Source: Psococerastis gibbosa (lineage: Eukaryota; Arthropoda; Insecta; Psocodea; Psocidae). From it: 64,000 nucleotides of DNA. How positions within the stretch are numbered: the stretch's first letter is position 1; the number at the start of each line of letters is the position of its first letter. The translations under genes were made by a program, and so were the position numbers. The stretch lies in NCBI GenBank assembly GCA_963971405.1, contig OZ020490.1:20919464-20983463 (forward strand), in the 5' to 3' direction. The notes under the pieces are model-generated. The model was not told the DNA's origin. It saw only the letters and a program-made list of their open reading frames with translations, and ran no database searches. Below are positions 44,001 through 53,659 of this stretch, in pieces.

Positions 44001-47000
44001 ATTATAACTTAATTTATAATAGATAAGTTAAGTATCTACATAGTAGTCTCCTTAGAATATGGCAGAGGCATCATGACACATTCACATTCAAAATCCACGT
44101 CGGTGGTAAGTAAAAATGACGGATTATGCCTTTAGTCTATGTTTATACGTTAGGCGGCTATTCCGCCGACCTCGTTTTGCATAATGCAAGTGCATGACGT
44201 GGTAGCAGACATCATTAATAAGTCTCTGCCATATTTTAAGGAGACTATAATGTAGATACTTACCTTATCTATTATAAATTAAGTTATAATATGGTTGAGA
44301 CTTATTAATGATGTCTGCTACCACGTCATGCAAATAGTGGATATTTTCCGTGTGGACAAAAACGTTCGTGCCCCCGAACTCCGCGCCTCTGGAAGATATT
44401 TTTTTAAAAATATTTAACGGTGGTCTTTTGTTTTTGTTTCAGAAATGGTACGATCCTTTCCTGACAGTTTGTCGTGGAATTTTCGACTTTTCCATGTTTC
44501 TTGAATTTCACTTTCTTCTTATGTCTATCTCGACGATCCTTCTATTCACTTGGTTCATCGTCCCGTACTTTTACTTGGCTGATTATATGACTGATAATGG
44601 ATACACTGAGCAAGATGGCAGCCAAACTATTAGTACTGTCGGAATTTTCAACACAATTGGCATGGTAAGTAGTTGGTTTATAAAATTTTCTTCAACGCTT
44701 TAGCAAATCTACAGTAGAACTCCGAATCAATTTCAGGCAGGGAAATTTAAGCGAATGGGCAATGGGTGTATCCGATTAACCTCTTCAATCGCCTCCCTAG
44801 TAGTAGTAGAATGGTTGGACACAGTCCCAGGCCACGGTGTGGGCCCATAGGACAGTGGACCTCCTGATTATAGTGGATTCCGAACCACTTGGGAAACACA
44901 GTGAAGTCACACGATTAGTTCGGAGGTGACCAGGACAAGTCCTACCATGTTTCCCTACCGGCACTGTGCACACGACCAAGTTATCTGCATCTTTGAACCT
45001 GCTCTGGTCCGCTGGATTCAACATGGTATGGCGGCGGGCCCAATCGCCTCCCTAAGTAACGTAATAGGTACTTGTTTCGAGTTACGATCGCAAGGTGTGC
45101 AGAGACTCGCACAAGGACAAGCACGCTACCATCTTGCCACCGAGGTCGCTGTGTTCTTCAGAAAACCTTGACTCTCACATGTGTTCCTAAAAAAAGCCCT
45201 TTTTCGTCAAAATTAAACTTTTTTATTGACTTATTAACTATCCAATGGTGCCTGGGGCCGGGTTCTACTGTATTCTTACACTCTTGAATAACAAGGTAAA
45301 GAATTTAAGAGACAATTTTGGCAATTTTCGTATAAGTGTAAAAACCAAATATCATGAAATATCAATCGGAGAGGTTTCAAAAATAACAGGACAAACAAGA
45401 AATTTTTCGAGTATTTTGATACATGATGTGCACGTACCTCTTTCTAATACAGATTGGCCACGATGATAGAATTTGAGCCAACGACCATACCTAGTTGAAT
45501 CCACAAAAACAGAGCCTGTTGCAAACTGCTGCAAATTTGGTTGCGTGCACAGCGTTGGCAGGGAACATGTTAACACGCTGAGAATACTAATCATTCTAAG
45601 TATGTGTCGAGCCCTGGTCTCCTTCGAATTGTTAGTGACTACTATGTTCCCCAAGTAGCTCGGAATTCGCTGCTTTCTGCATGTATTACAATATTATTAT
45701 TACTTTTTTTTAAAATCAACGCTACGCCCTTTGTGGGCTTACACGTTGTATGTTTATGTGCAACGCTGTGATTTTGAATATTACAATATTATGTTCTTTG
45801 TATTGCAGATCTTCTTCGGGTGGTTAGGCGATCAGCCTTACATATCTGTACCCAAGGCATATGGCTGCTGCATGCTCTTTTGCGGGTCTGCCTGCTTGGT
45901 GATACCGTTTGTCGTCTTCAACTGGTACTGCGTGACTGCTGCAGCTTGTACATTCGGCTTCTTCTTCGGCGGGGCCTACTCCTTTACGCCGACCATTGTA
46001 GTGTCTCTCATTCCGCTCGAACGGTTCACCACGGCTTACGGTCTTATACTTTTGTGCCAAGGCATTGGCAACATGATTGGGCCACCTATTGGAGGTTAGT
46101 TATGCTTTTAACTGTGATAAATGCATAGAAATATATTAACTGGAACGGTGGGAGCCATAATATCCCTTACGGGGCACCCGTTAACCATAAGCCAACTATT
46201 AGAGATAAAACAAGTACCAACGTAAAAAATATCGAAGTCTTACACATTACAGCATAGCAGAACGGATACCTGGACACGGTCAAAACTCTGTACTTATCTT
46301 GTGCAGGCTACACTAGCGGCCATATTGATAACGGTCTACAGCCACGGGATGGATAAATGCAGTAATAAATAAATAAATAATGACTTTTTGTTCTATTACT
46401 AAGCAAACACAGCGGAGTTAGGGCTATAAAACCCTCTTTTACACGCATGGCCAGAAAATTTAGCAAATGTGAGACTCGAACCAAAAAACTTCCGGCTGAA
46501 AGTCAAAGTTCGTACCACTACTCTGCATGTCCTGAGTAGTGATGGATTTGGTCCGGATTTTGGTCGAGCCAAACCGAGGACTGGACCGAAAAAAATTGAA
46601 AGCGATATTAACCGGACCAGCTCTCTGGGTTATCTACTAAAGGCAATTTCCACTTCTTCTAAGGTCACAATCTCAGGCTGGGAGCAACTCCCTACTTATC
46701 ATCCTCCAGCCTTCTCGGTCCTGCGCCTTCTTCTTCAGTTCTTGGTATATTCGAGCTCCTGCGTCCTCCTTTACTTGATCCATGAATTCCTTCTTCGGCT
46801 GCCCTCTTCTGTTGGTTCCTTCCACTGTGCCCTCAATGCTAGTGTCTACCAGATGTTCGTGTCTTAACAATTGTCTTACCCATTTCGCTCTTCTACTTTT
46901 TAAATGGGGCAGCTGTCTCTCTTCTTCAATACCCTCTAGCACTCTTTCATTTGTCCCATTGGTCCCTCCAGTTAATCTGAAGCGTCCTTTTGTAATACCA

Positions 47001-47910
47001 CTATGTGTCGGAAATCAGAATCCAGCAGCTTGTGCTGTTCTCCACTCTGTATTACCTTATTCCCATTTATGGTGAATGAGCGCAGTATCTTTTGGATGTC
47101 ACTTTCCATGTGTTTGCCGATACATGGTACAATAGAAGTGGCCTACGTTAATAATGTGAATTATTGAAACTTAATTATTATGAAAGTTGATTTTTCCTTC
47201 TAGTTGAGTCAGTTTTGCTCCAAAAATCTACCAATCTTACATTTAACACAGCCATCTGCATGACTTGTGCTTCTTAACAGCAATCTTGAATTGTAGCAGC
47301 TTACTGTCCTACCAATCTGAACACTGCACTCATTATTTGGCATATTAGCATGTTCGATGGTCTTTGGCTTAGTAATAGAACAAAAAAGTCAATATTTATT
47401 TATTTATTTAACCTGTGACTTTGTGTGAAGAGGTGGTTGTTGAGTTGCTCCGCTATGGTAGGAATGGCGAATAAAATATAATAATGACTTAATTTAGCAT
47501 ACCTGAACTAAGAAAACTTGGAGCCCACCAAAGAACAAAAATAGACGAATTCCCTCAAGAGAATCCCCTCTGTGGAATAATAGTAATAATAATAATAATA
47601 ATAATAAGTGTAGCAATACTCTGTATACGACGCCAATGAGGCTTCAGTACATACGATACGATACATTCGCCAATTAAGAAAAAAATTAGAATAATCCCGT
47701 GAATGCAGACGACACCACTCTAAAGATTGCAAATCCTGTTTTATTTTAGGTTTCTCGTACGATGCAACTGGGCACTGGGACTTAGCTTTCTACATGGCAG
47801 GCTTTTGGATTATCGTGTGTGGCGCCGTCGTTGCAGTCATACCTTACACGACGAACCGGCGAATTATCGGCCATGGCATGCTGGAAATGGACCGGATTAG
47901 CAACGCTTAA
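36868..47910 (+). CDS. Monocarboxylate transporter-like protein (SLC16/MCT family), seven coding exons
   Basis: Assembled from exons 36868-38022, 38616-38844, 40794-40953, 43725-43842, 44443-44664, 45809-46094 and 47750-47910, all with GT-AG borders and consistent phases, giving 776 residues. It is a 12-span plasma-membrane transporter of the major facilitator type; family members carry lactate, pyruvate or other monocarboxylates with protons. The N-terminal tail is hydrophilic. The MCT signature DGGWGW is at 107-112, and WFEKYRTLATGLGACG marks the spans 4-5 region. Spans 1-6 are in exon 1; a long charged central loop is in exons 1-4; spans 7-12 are in exons 5-7. It resembles insect MCT12/14-like proteins; the substrate is not predictable. 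Mobile elements occupy most introns. Confidence 0.93.
38283..38480 (+). pseudogene. Non-LTR retrotransposon tail remnant in intron 1
   Basis: Translation reads LKRLEAFEIWCYRKML then a VTNEKVLRGY-like segment before a stop. This is the characteristic C-terminal region of an RTE/CR1-type reverse transcriptase ORF. It is only about 65 codons and is interrupted. Confidence 0.7.
38616..38844 (+). CDS. Transporter exon 2 (central loop)
   Basis: 229 bp between TTGCAG and GTAATT; ends in phase 1. Encodes a basic, Ser-rich stretch of the cytosolic loop. Confidence 0.88.
38911..39061. mobile_element. Foldback element H2 in intron 2
   Basis: Arms GGCGGGGTTTCCACATACG and complement pair over about 40 bp. 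The centre has TGACGTGGTAGCAGA. A close relative of H1, with partly different arm tips that still match each other. Confidence 0.87.
39754..40019. mobile_element. Foldback element H4 in intron 2
   Basis: 266 bp. Arms begin ATTCCACCGGCAAATTTGC and pair nearly perfectly for about 120 bp each. The core has AAGGAGACTAT and TATAATATGGTAGAGAC, closing on TGTCTGCTACC. Confidence 0.9.
40259..40520 (-). mobile_element. (CTA)-tailed SINE, copy 2, in intron 2
   Basis: Body as at 44800. The direct repeat ACGGGACTA at 40259-40267 and 40512-40520 marks the target duplication; the minus-strand 3' end is (CTA)n. Confidence 0.8.
40794..40953 (+). CDS. Transporter exon 3 (central loop)
   Basis: 160 bp after TTTGCAG, ending before GTAAGC in phase 2. 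Encodes a loop segment with GGFKRQFSFNKEQGTHHYL. Confidence 0.9.
41165..41370 (+). repeat. Interspersed repeat F6, copy 3 (intron 3)
   Basis: Diverged copy with TTTCGGATATTATT, TTTCTGGCAAACTG and an ACGGGCTACAGATGACAATG block. Confidence 0.6.
41538..42681 (+). mobile_element. Non-autonomous hAT-like element with 8-bp duplication
   Basis: Starts CAGTGGTTCCCAACCAGG and ends CCGGTTGGAAACCACTG. It is flanked by an exact 8-bp repeat GTGTAGAC (41530-41537 and 42682-42689), which is the hAT signature. Without the nested 0.8-kb element it is about 347 bp. No transposase. Confidence 0.9.
41624..42420 (+). mobile_element. 0.8-kb element with short inverted ends, copy 2 (nested)
   Basis: Same 15-bp inverted ends and interior as 26422-27248. 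It lies inside the hAT-like element, so it arrived later. Homopolymers differ: an A-run replaces a G-run of copy 1 near 41880, and a G-run near 41984 replaces a short G stretch. Confidence 0.8.
42761..43022. mobile_element. Foldback element H5 in intron 3
   Basis: Arms start AGGCGGCTATTCTACCGGC and end GGTGGAATAGCTGCCT. The core matches H4 (AAGGAGAGTAT, TATAATATGGTAGAGAC), but the outer arm sequence is quite different and still pairs with its own partner. Confidence 0.88.
43725..43842 (+). CDS. Transporter exon 4 (end of central loop)
   Basis: 118 bp after TTTGTAG, ending GAG before GTAAAG in phase 0. The preceding intron end holds a C-run just upstream of the polypyrimidine tract. Confidence 0.9.
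43930..44106. mobile_element. Foldback element H6 in intron 4
   Basis: Arms CCACCGACGTG and complement CACGTCGGTGG, with TGACGTGGTAGCAGACAT on the left. It contains only the right half of the H4/H5 core, so the central palindrome is lost. Confidence 0.8.
44152..44340. mobile_element. Foldback element H7 in intron 4
   Basis: Left end TAGGCGGCTATTCCGCCGACC. Both arms carry TGACGTGGTAGCAGACATC or its complement, with an AAGGAGACTATAATG core between. The right end is decayed. With H6 it takes up most of the 600-bp intron. Confidence 0.75.
44443..44664 (+). CDS. Transporter exon 5 (spans 7-8 region)
   Basis: 222 bp after GTTTCAG, ending ATG before GTAAGT, phase 0. Encodes two hydrophobic spans (FLLMSISTILLFTWFIV and the GIFNTIGM start). 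Confidence 0.93.
44755..45150 (+). repeat. Interspersed repeat F3, copy split by a SINE (intron 5)
   Basis: F3 sequence (TGTATCCGATTAACCTC up to 44799, AAGTAACGTAATAGG from about 45051) is interrupted by the SINE at 44800. Confidence 0.75.
44800..45040 (-). mobile_element. (CTA)-tailed SINE, copy 3, with exact 14-bp target duplication
   Basis: Inserted into F3 with the perfect duplication CAATCGCCTCCCTA at 44786-44799 and 45041-45054. The minus-strand end is (CTA)n. This copy defines both borders of the family. Confidence 0.9.
45479..45665 (+). repeat. SINE-like repeat, old subfamily, copy 3
   Basis: Carries AGTTGAATCCAC, CACAGCGTTGGCAGGG and TGTTCCCCAAGTAGCTCGG, as in the copies at 20270 and 21600. 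Confidence 0.55.
45809..46094 (+). CDS. Transporter exon 6 (spans 8-11)
   Basis: 286 bp after TATTGCAG, ending before GTTAGT in phase 1. Encodes FFGWLGD, then hydrophobic spans and LERFTTAYGLILLCQG followed by GPPIGG, a conserved MCT end-half motif. Confidence 0.94.
46370..46535 (-). mobile_element. S2 tRNA-derived SINE in intron 6
   Basis: Inverse orientation: (TAAA)n tail at 46366-46380, GGAGTTAGGGCTATAAA body, and a diverged B box in the GAGACTCGAACC segment. Confidence 0.65.
46670..46945 (-). pseudogene. Non-LTR retrotransposon C-terminal tail in intron 6
   Basis: A 90-codon frame with KWVRQLLRHEHLVDTSIEG, then NRRGQPKKEF and AQDREGWR. This is the basic tail typical of the last part of RTE/CR1-like reverse transcriptase ORFs. 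Upstream parts are not recognisable. Confidence 0.7.
47750..47910 (+). CDS. Transporter exon 7 (last span and tail)
   Basis: 161 bp after TTTTAG; encodes DLAFYMAGFWIIVCGAVVAV and a short cytosolic tail, then TAA at 47908-47910. Confidence 0.94.
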
Positions 47911-50298
47911 ATACATCCGAAATCTTCAAATAATATCGCCAGCAAGCGCAGTTGAAGCTAAATAACCAAGTATAGTGTCATCTAGGGCTCTATATTAGAC
48001 AGGCATTGTCATCCGCCATTTTGAATCCATTTTAAAATCTGGTGTATAAGCAGTTTAACTATTTAGTTTTAGAAATTTATCGTTGTTTATTTACTATTAT
48101 TTTTTTAAAAACGTTCTACCAATTAGGGAAATGCTTAGTAAAAAAATACTAAAACGTGTTTTCGTTCTTTTTAATCTTTTACTTTCTTACAATACTTACC
48201 ATATAGGATTCAAAATTGCGGATGACAATACCCGGGAATATATTGCCTTAGTGTCGTCGTAAGCAGAAACAATGTTGCTTTTATTTGTCAATATTGTGTT
48301 TTGGTGTCTGTGGAATCTAGGCAGACTGCATTAAAAAAAGCGAAAAGCCGTAAAAATTAAACATTATCAGGCTTCTAATTATTGCAGCAAAGAATATAGC
48401 TACCGTAACCTTTCTAAAATATCTTAATTTCAATTTATTATGTTGTTTGTGCTTATGATTACCATTGATTCATAATACAAAAGCTGTTAATTATCATTAA
48501 ATCTGTGTCGAGCTGGTTATGCTATTAATTGCTGCAGGTAATTGTAAAGGTTATTCTAAAGCTTTATGACGAGGGGTCGGCACTTGTGCGAAATGTGCTC
48601 TGCAATATGATATCATTTACACGGGAAGAAGAATACCCAGTGAAGCGGGGTCTGCGTTTGCATGAAATCTCCCTACACCTGATCCGCCAGAGCCGAATGG
48701 GATTTTTAGAATCTAGCCTGGGTGAACTGAGCACTTCTGGTCATAAAACTTGCGAATACGAAGCACCAACTTGTTCACCTTTCTTAAATATTGCTTACTC
48801 TATTATTATTATTATTATCATTATCTTAATAAGATTACTTAGATAAATGCGGATACTTAAATGCGACGTAAACCTTAAATGATGCATAGAGCCTAATGGC
48901 ACGCGTATGTATTAAACAATGTGCTTTATGTTATAAAAAATATCGTGCTTACTACACTTCGGAACTAGTGACCATTAGTGGCCTACTTTTTGCTATATTC
49001 GATAAGACAATTTCGCTTGAATTCGGCATCAGCCTATGAATAATGGCCAAAATTTAAAATTTCCGAACTATGGTAAAATCGGTATGGATTGAAAATACAC
49101 TCGAATGTTTCGAGCTACATAGGCTGTAAGCGTTGGATCCCTTCTGTTGTACCATGTATAACAGATTCTGGTCAGTATTTGTACATTATATTATTTCTTT
49201 ATTTAGCTGTAGAAATGTGATTTTGATTGTTTGTCACAAAATAGTTAGAGTGACATTAGATGTTTTGTAGTTTGTCGGTAGTTGAAGTGAGAGAAATATT
49301 GTACCTATGTCGTCAGGTGAATAATGGGCTCAAACTATTATTATGATTTTTTCACTAGCTATATTTTAAAGAATCCTTTTATACATAAACGATCTACCAA
49401 GTGGCAGACTCCGACTTATAAGAGAATTTAATGTGAACGCATTTAAAAACGATTAATAATATATTTCTATCAATTTACTAACTAGACTATGCAATGCCTG
49501 GTTAGGCGAACAGAGAACATTGAGCGTTCGAAAATTAATTAATTGAATTTTCATTTTATTTTTCAACACTGTCAAGTATATGTTATCCTATCTCGTTTCA
49601 AGATAATCTATTAAAATAACCTGTATGTACTGAATATAGAACAGCTTATACTTGAGCCCTGTTACAGTTTTGGATTTCTTTCATTGTTGTAAATTTTAAT
49701 CTCAACCGTTGACTAGTATAATAGACTAGATTCATTTCATTGCAAACCTTTTTATGTCTCGCGATTGACTACAACTTTCGCTTGAGAGCTTTAAAAACAT
49801 AGTAAATTTATTATATGTATTGTAACTTATATCTATCTGTAACTATTTCAGGTCATTGTTACTGAAGTAAATGACACAAGTACTTAGAAAAGTATCCTAT
49901 CCTAGCTAATAGTGAAGTCTGTAGTAGTAATATGATTTTTATAATGAATTATTAACGAAATTTAGTGGACATTGCTGTAAAATACCGTAGCCTAATTGTG
50001 TGACCTTAGGCAATGTTTGTTAATGAACAAAACTGCTGAAGCTATTGGGGCTATTAAATTTAAGGATATGGTGCCCTCGGAACTATGTTAACGGAATACG
50101 CTTTGTATTTGCAGAAAACGGTTGTTTGATTAATATAGCCACTAAAATAGGTAACGCCGTAGTTGATGGCTTTGCTGTATTATAGCCAGTTTCGTTTGCC
50201 TTAGATTGGGTGTCCAGTAAAAGGAAACTGAAGAGGGATCATTGTGGGTAATCTGCGCAAGTAATTCTTACTTACGTACTTCTTAGTACATGGCTTCC
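47911..50298. other. 3' region of the transporter and intergenic DNA
   Basis: Presumably begins with the 3' untranslated region; no clear poly(A) signal could be chosen. A TTA microsatellite lies near 48803. No further gene seen. Confidence 0.5.
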
Positions 50299-50683
50299 TG
50301 CAGACCGACCATGGCGATTCGGTGTTATAATACCGGAGGTTATTTTTTAATACCGCAGTAATGTGTCAAGTGACGGTGTTAAAAAATGCGCTGGAAATTC
50401 AAATTATTATATTATTAGAATACAAGAGAATGGTTGCATTGTTTAATAATTGAAGGAAATACTAATAAACATAAAAATGTACCGTACAGGTAGAAATTTG
50501 AAATATAATAAGAATTTTAGTTAATGTGTATACATCAAAGGGAGAAAAAAAAAATTAAAAACTCACCAAAATTAAATTAATTTATCAATTTGAATTTCCC
50601 GCGCATTTTGCACTCATTTGTGTAAAACAATTGAAAAAACCCTGGTATTATAATAATCCCAAATCGCCATGATCGGGCTGCAG
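50299..50683. mobile_element. Foldback (MITE-like) element, 385 bp
   Basis: Ends CTGCAGACCGACCATGGCG and complement CGCCATGATCGGGCTGCAG. Terminal pairing covers about 37 bp, and a second pairing block (GGAAATTCAAATT) lies inside. AT-rich centre, no gene. Confidence 0.75.
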
Positions 50684-51667
50684 CTCTGGTAATATGTCGC
50701 GTTGTGTGCTGAGTACTGCAGGAGGATGAGCTCAAGTGTCTCATTAGTCAGCCCACATGCATGACGTGTTCTTGCTCAGAGGAAGCAACGTTTCTATTTA
50801 CCCCACTATATTGTGCTGCTGAAGCCAGCTTGTGTTGTATTACATAGAGGGCTCTCTCCACCTTTGTATCCATTCTTTAAGGAGAACTCTGTTAGTGACA
50901 GATTTCGTGAGCAATCCGAATAAATAACAGTGGATTGGTCGTCCGTAGATGACCTTCTTTAAGTTGTCAACGTCAACGTGTTGCACGTGTCAGTATCTCC
51001 ACCCAAATCCAAAAGTTTGTTGCCTCTTGCCTTTTTTATAATATTCGTCAAGGAAAATGCTCGCAATGGTGCATAGACATCTGCCATAACTTTCAGTAGC
51101 CGATTAAACTACCGATTCCGCCTGCTTTACATGCCCTCCAAAGCATGGCCGCCAGTCGATACTGTATTGTACCATATAGCATATATAAAAATAATTCTGA
51201 CAGGTGTAAATTCGAACTGACAAACTGGCACCATTTTGGGCAAAGTCGGAATGGTTCTTTTTATTGCAAAGTAGGAACCTAACTTGCCTTGATTACGACA
51301 ACCATTGTTCCCATAGACATGGATTGTAGAGGGTTGTTTACAAAAATGTTTTTTTTACAAACTATCTAGTATCAGTTATACGTTAATGTATCTAGGATTC
51401 AGTAGAATGAATCTGTACCGTACTGACTGTATAGTAAAAACTGTTTGTCGTTTTTGTCGGAAAAGTCTGAAATGATTGCAACGACTTAGAACTTCATAAA
51501 TTGAACTTTGTAATACTGTACTTCCATTGTAAATTTTTAGGTACTTAGCTGAAATAATTCTACCTGTTAATTTAAGGTAAATAGTAGCAATTGACTCGTT
51601 TCAAGTAATTAATAGAAAATGAACATGTTTTTTTTTAATTGCATAGGCTTTCACGGCCGGAGTCATA
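50684..51667. other. Non-coding stretch
   Basis: No gene. A short inverted S2 SINE fragment lies at 51118-51152. Confidence 0.5.
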
Positions 51668-51944
51668 TGAAGGGCCAGTAGAATTCGGGTTGATGGGCCG
51701 TGGTCGATATGAAAGTGAACTTACAAACGTTTCGTCAACATCTGCGAGCGAGCCAATCAGGGCCCTCGCTCCCAACACAATGTCCAGGTATTAGTGCACA
51801 GCCCCCTACCCAGTCACTCGCTATGGAGCCTCCGTGGTACAACCTTCGATGTCTGAAGATTTCTACCACAGCTGTTGACGAAACGTTTGTAAGTTCACTT
51901 TCATATCGACCACGGCCTATCACCCTGGTCCTTCATTCAGAACA
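51668..51944. mobile_element. Foldback element with GGCCGTGGTCGAT arms
   Basis: Arms of 45 bp (51696-51740 and 51873-51917) are complementary, with GTTTCGTCAACA at the inner border. Weaker pairing extends outwards. A related single arm occurs at about 57205-57245, beyond the transposase-protease gene. Confidence 0.8.
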
Positions 51945-53659
51945 TGGTTTTGTTCAATTGTTCATTGCTAGTTGGGAGTAAGGTACTGTAGTTGACAAGT
52001 TTTCAGTTTGTTACCAATACCATAAGTAATTTACGGTAGTAATTATTTTGTCAACTTGAATATCCTATCTTCAAACATAGTTGCAGTATCTTCAATAATG
52101 AATTTATGCCACTGAACCATCAGTGAGCCTGCCAATGGGATATCGATCGAATTAGATTCTGAATATTGAATTGTATTTTTTTAATGAACAGAACAGAAAA
52201 AGTTACTTTAACTTTTCATTATACTTCTTTTCTAAATGTATTAGGCTAATTTGCTGATCATAAAATAAATTGTCTTCATTGTTGACTATTTATCTTTTTT
52301 GTCTAGCCTAAGTTAAATGAAATAGACTAGAATAGGCCTTCAGATTTCAGCTATGAATAGGTTTGTTTCCTGTTTACGTAATATTTGGGGGAGATGGGTC
52401 GTCCTAGCATTGATGCATCAAGCTTCAAAAAATCTTCAAACTCGCTGAAGTAAAGTCTAGTAACTGAATTTCAGTTTTAAATACTGTTCATTTTGGTGGA
52501 GATGATAGTCCCAAACGACAGCTGTCCGGTCTAAGGGGAAATACAAATACAAAAATTAGAGTCCAGCCAGAGCCGGTTCGACCGTGTCAAACAAAAATAG
52601 CCACCCGAGAGGGTTTTGTACGAAAAAGGAGGAGGTACTTAAATAGTCCAGCTCCTGGGGTCGTACTCATCCAAATTGTATAGTGAGGCGTCAATAAGTC
52701 TGCTCTTAATGTATGTTCTGAAACAAGCTGGATCCAACGACTTACTAAAAATGGTAGCTTATTGTAAAGCCGGTGTGCAAGTATCGGATAAGAATTCCTC
52801 GACTTCTTTAGGTGACACCTAGGCATATCAAACCCTTTCGCCGATCGCGTATTATAGGAAAGGAAAATTGTCTGAAATTGGATCTACTTCACCTATTGGC
52901 ACGGAGTGTTGTAGCTATGGAACTATAGTTATGGCCCGAGCATAAGGATAGCAGTTGCCAACCCAATTTCACCTGACTTTGGTTTTTTGTTTGTGGAATC
53001 TTATAGGCCTGCTATAATTACCCCTCTCATTCAGACCTAGGATTTATTAAGAAAGAGAAATCACGTCAAAGCCCAATGATTTGATTGTCACTTTTACTTT
53101 CATCTGACTGGATGACTTCCAACACTCTAATCTATCATTTAGTGTTATATTCCCTTTATGCACCCAAAAATGAATTAGACTTTTTTTTTTTTTTAATAAT
53201 AAATTACAGAAATCATGGTGAATGATTAATAAAATTACTAGGGAAAATGTGATTTTGAATTTTCCGCTAAATATTTGTAACGTTGCGACCATAGACAACA
53301 GATAACTAGACTCGTCACCGGGATAGGGATTCAGTTCGCGATAGCAGCGCCACGCCGCGCAGCGGAAATTTTTTCTCCGTCCACTTTCCTTGAACAACAG
53401 AGCTCAAGTTAAATTCTTTTGTAAATATTTAAATGTCAAATTAAATATTAATGGGAATAAAATGTATTTTAAAAATTGTAATGATTTTTTTACAAATTCT
53501 GAAACTATCACTAAAATCTCAATTTGAAGCATATTTTCAAAAAGATAGTCCAAAATCAAGGACTGAAGGACGCACACCATCCAGCCTACCAGCCATTACT
53601 GACATTGTTTTGTTTACATTTTCAACTGGGCACTATTATATTTTAGTTTTAGTAGAAAA
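51945..53659. other. Non-coding stretch upstream of the transposase-protease ORF
   Basis: No gene assigned. A GC-rich patch with CGCGCAGCGG near 53360 could be a promoter. No convincing transposon terminal repeat was found near the ORF by eye. Confidence 0.45.

Noticed and set aside
48529-48846. 105-codon ORF downstream of the transporter
   Set aside because: It ends in a microsatellite-encoded Ile run and has no recognised motif.
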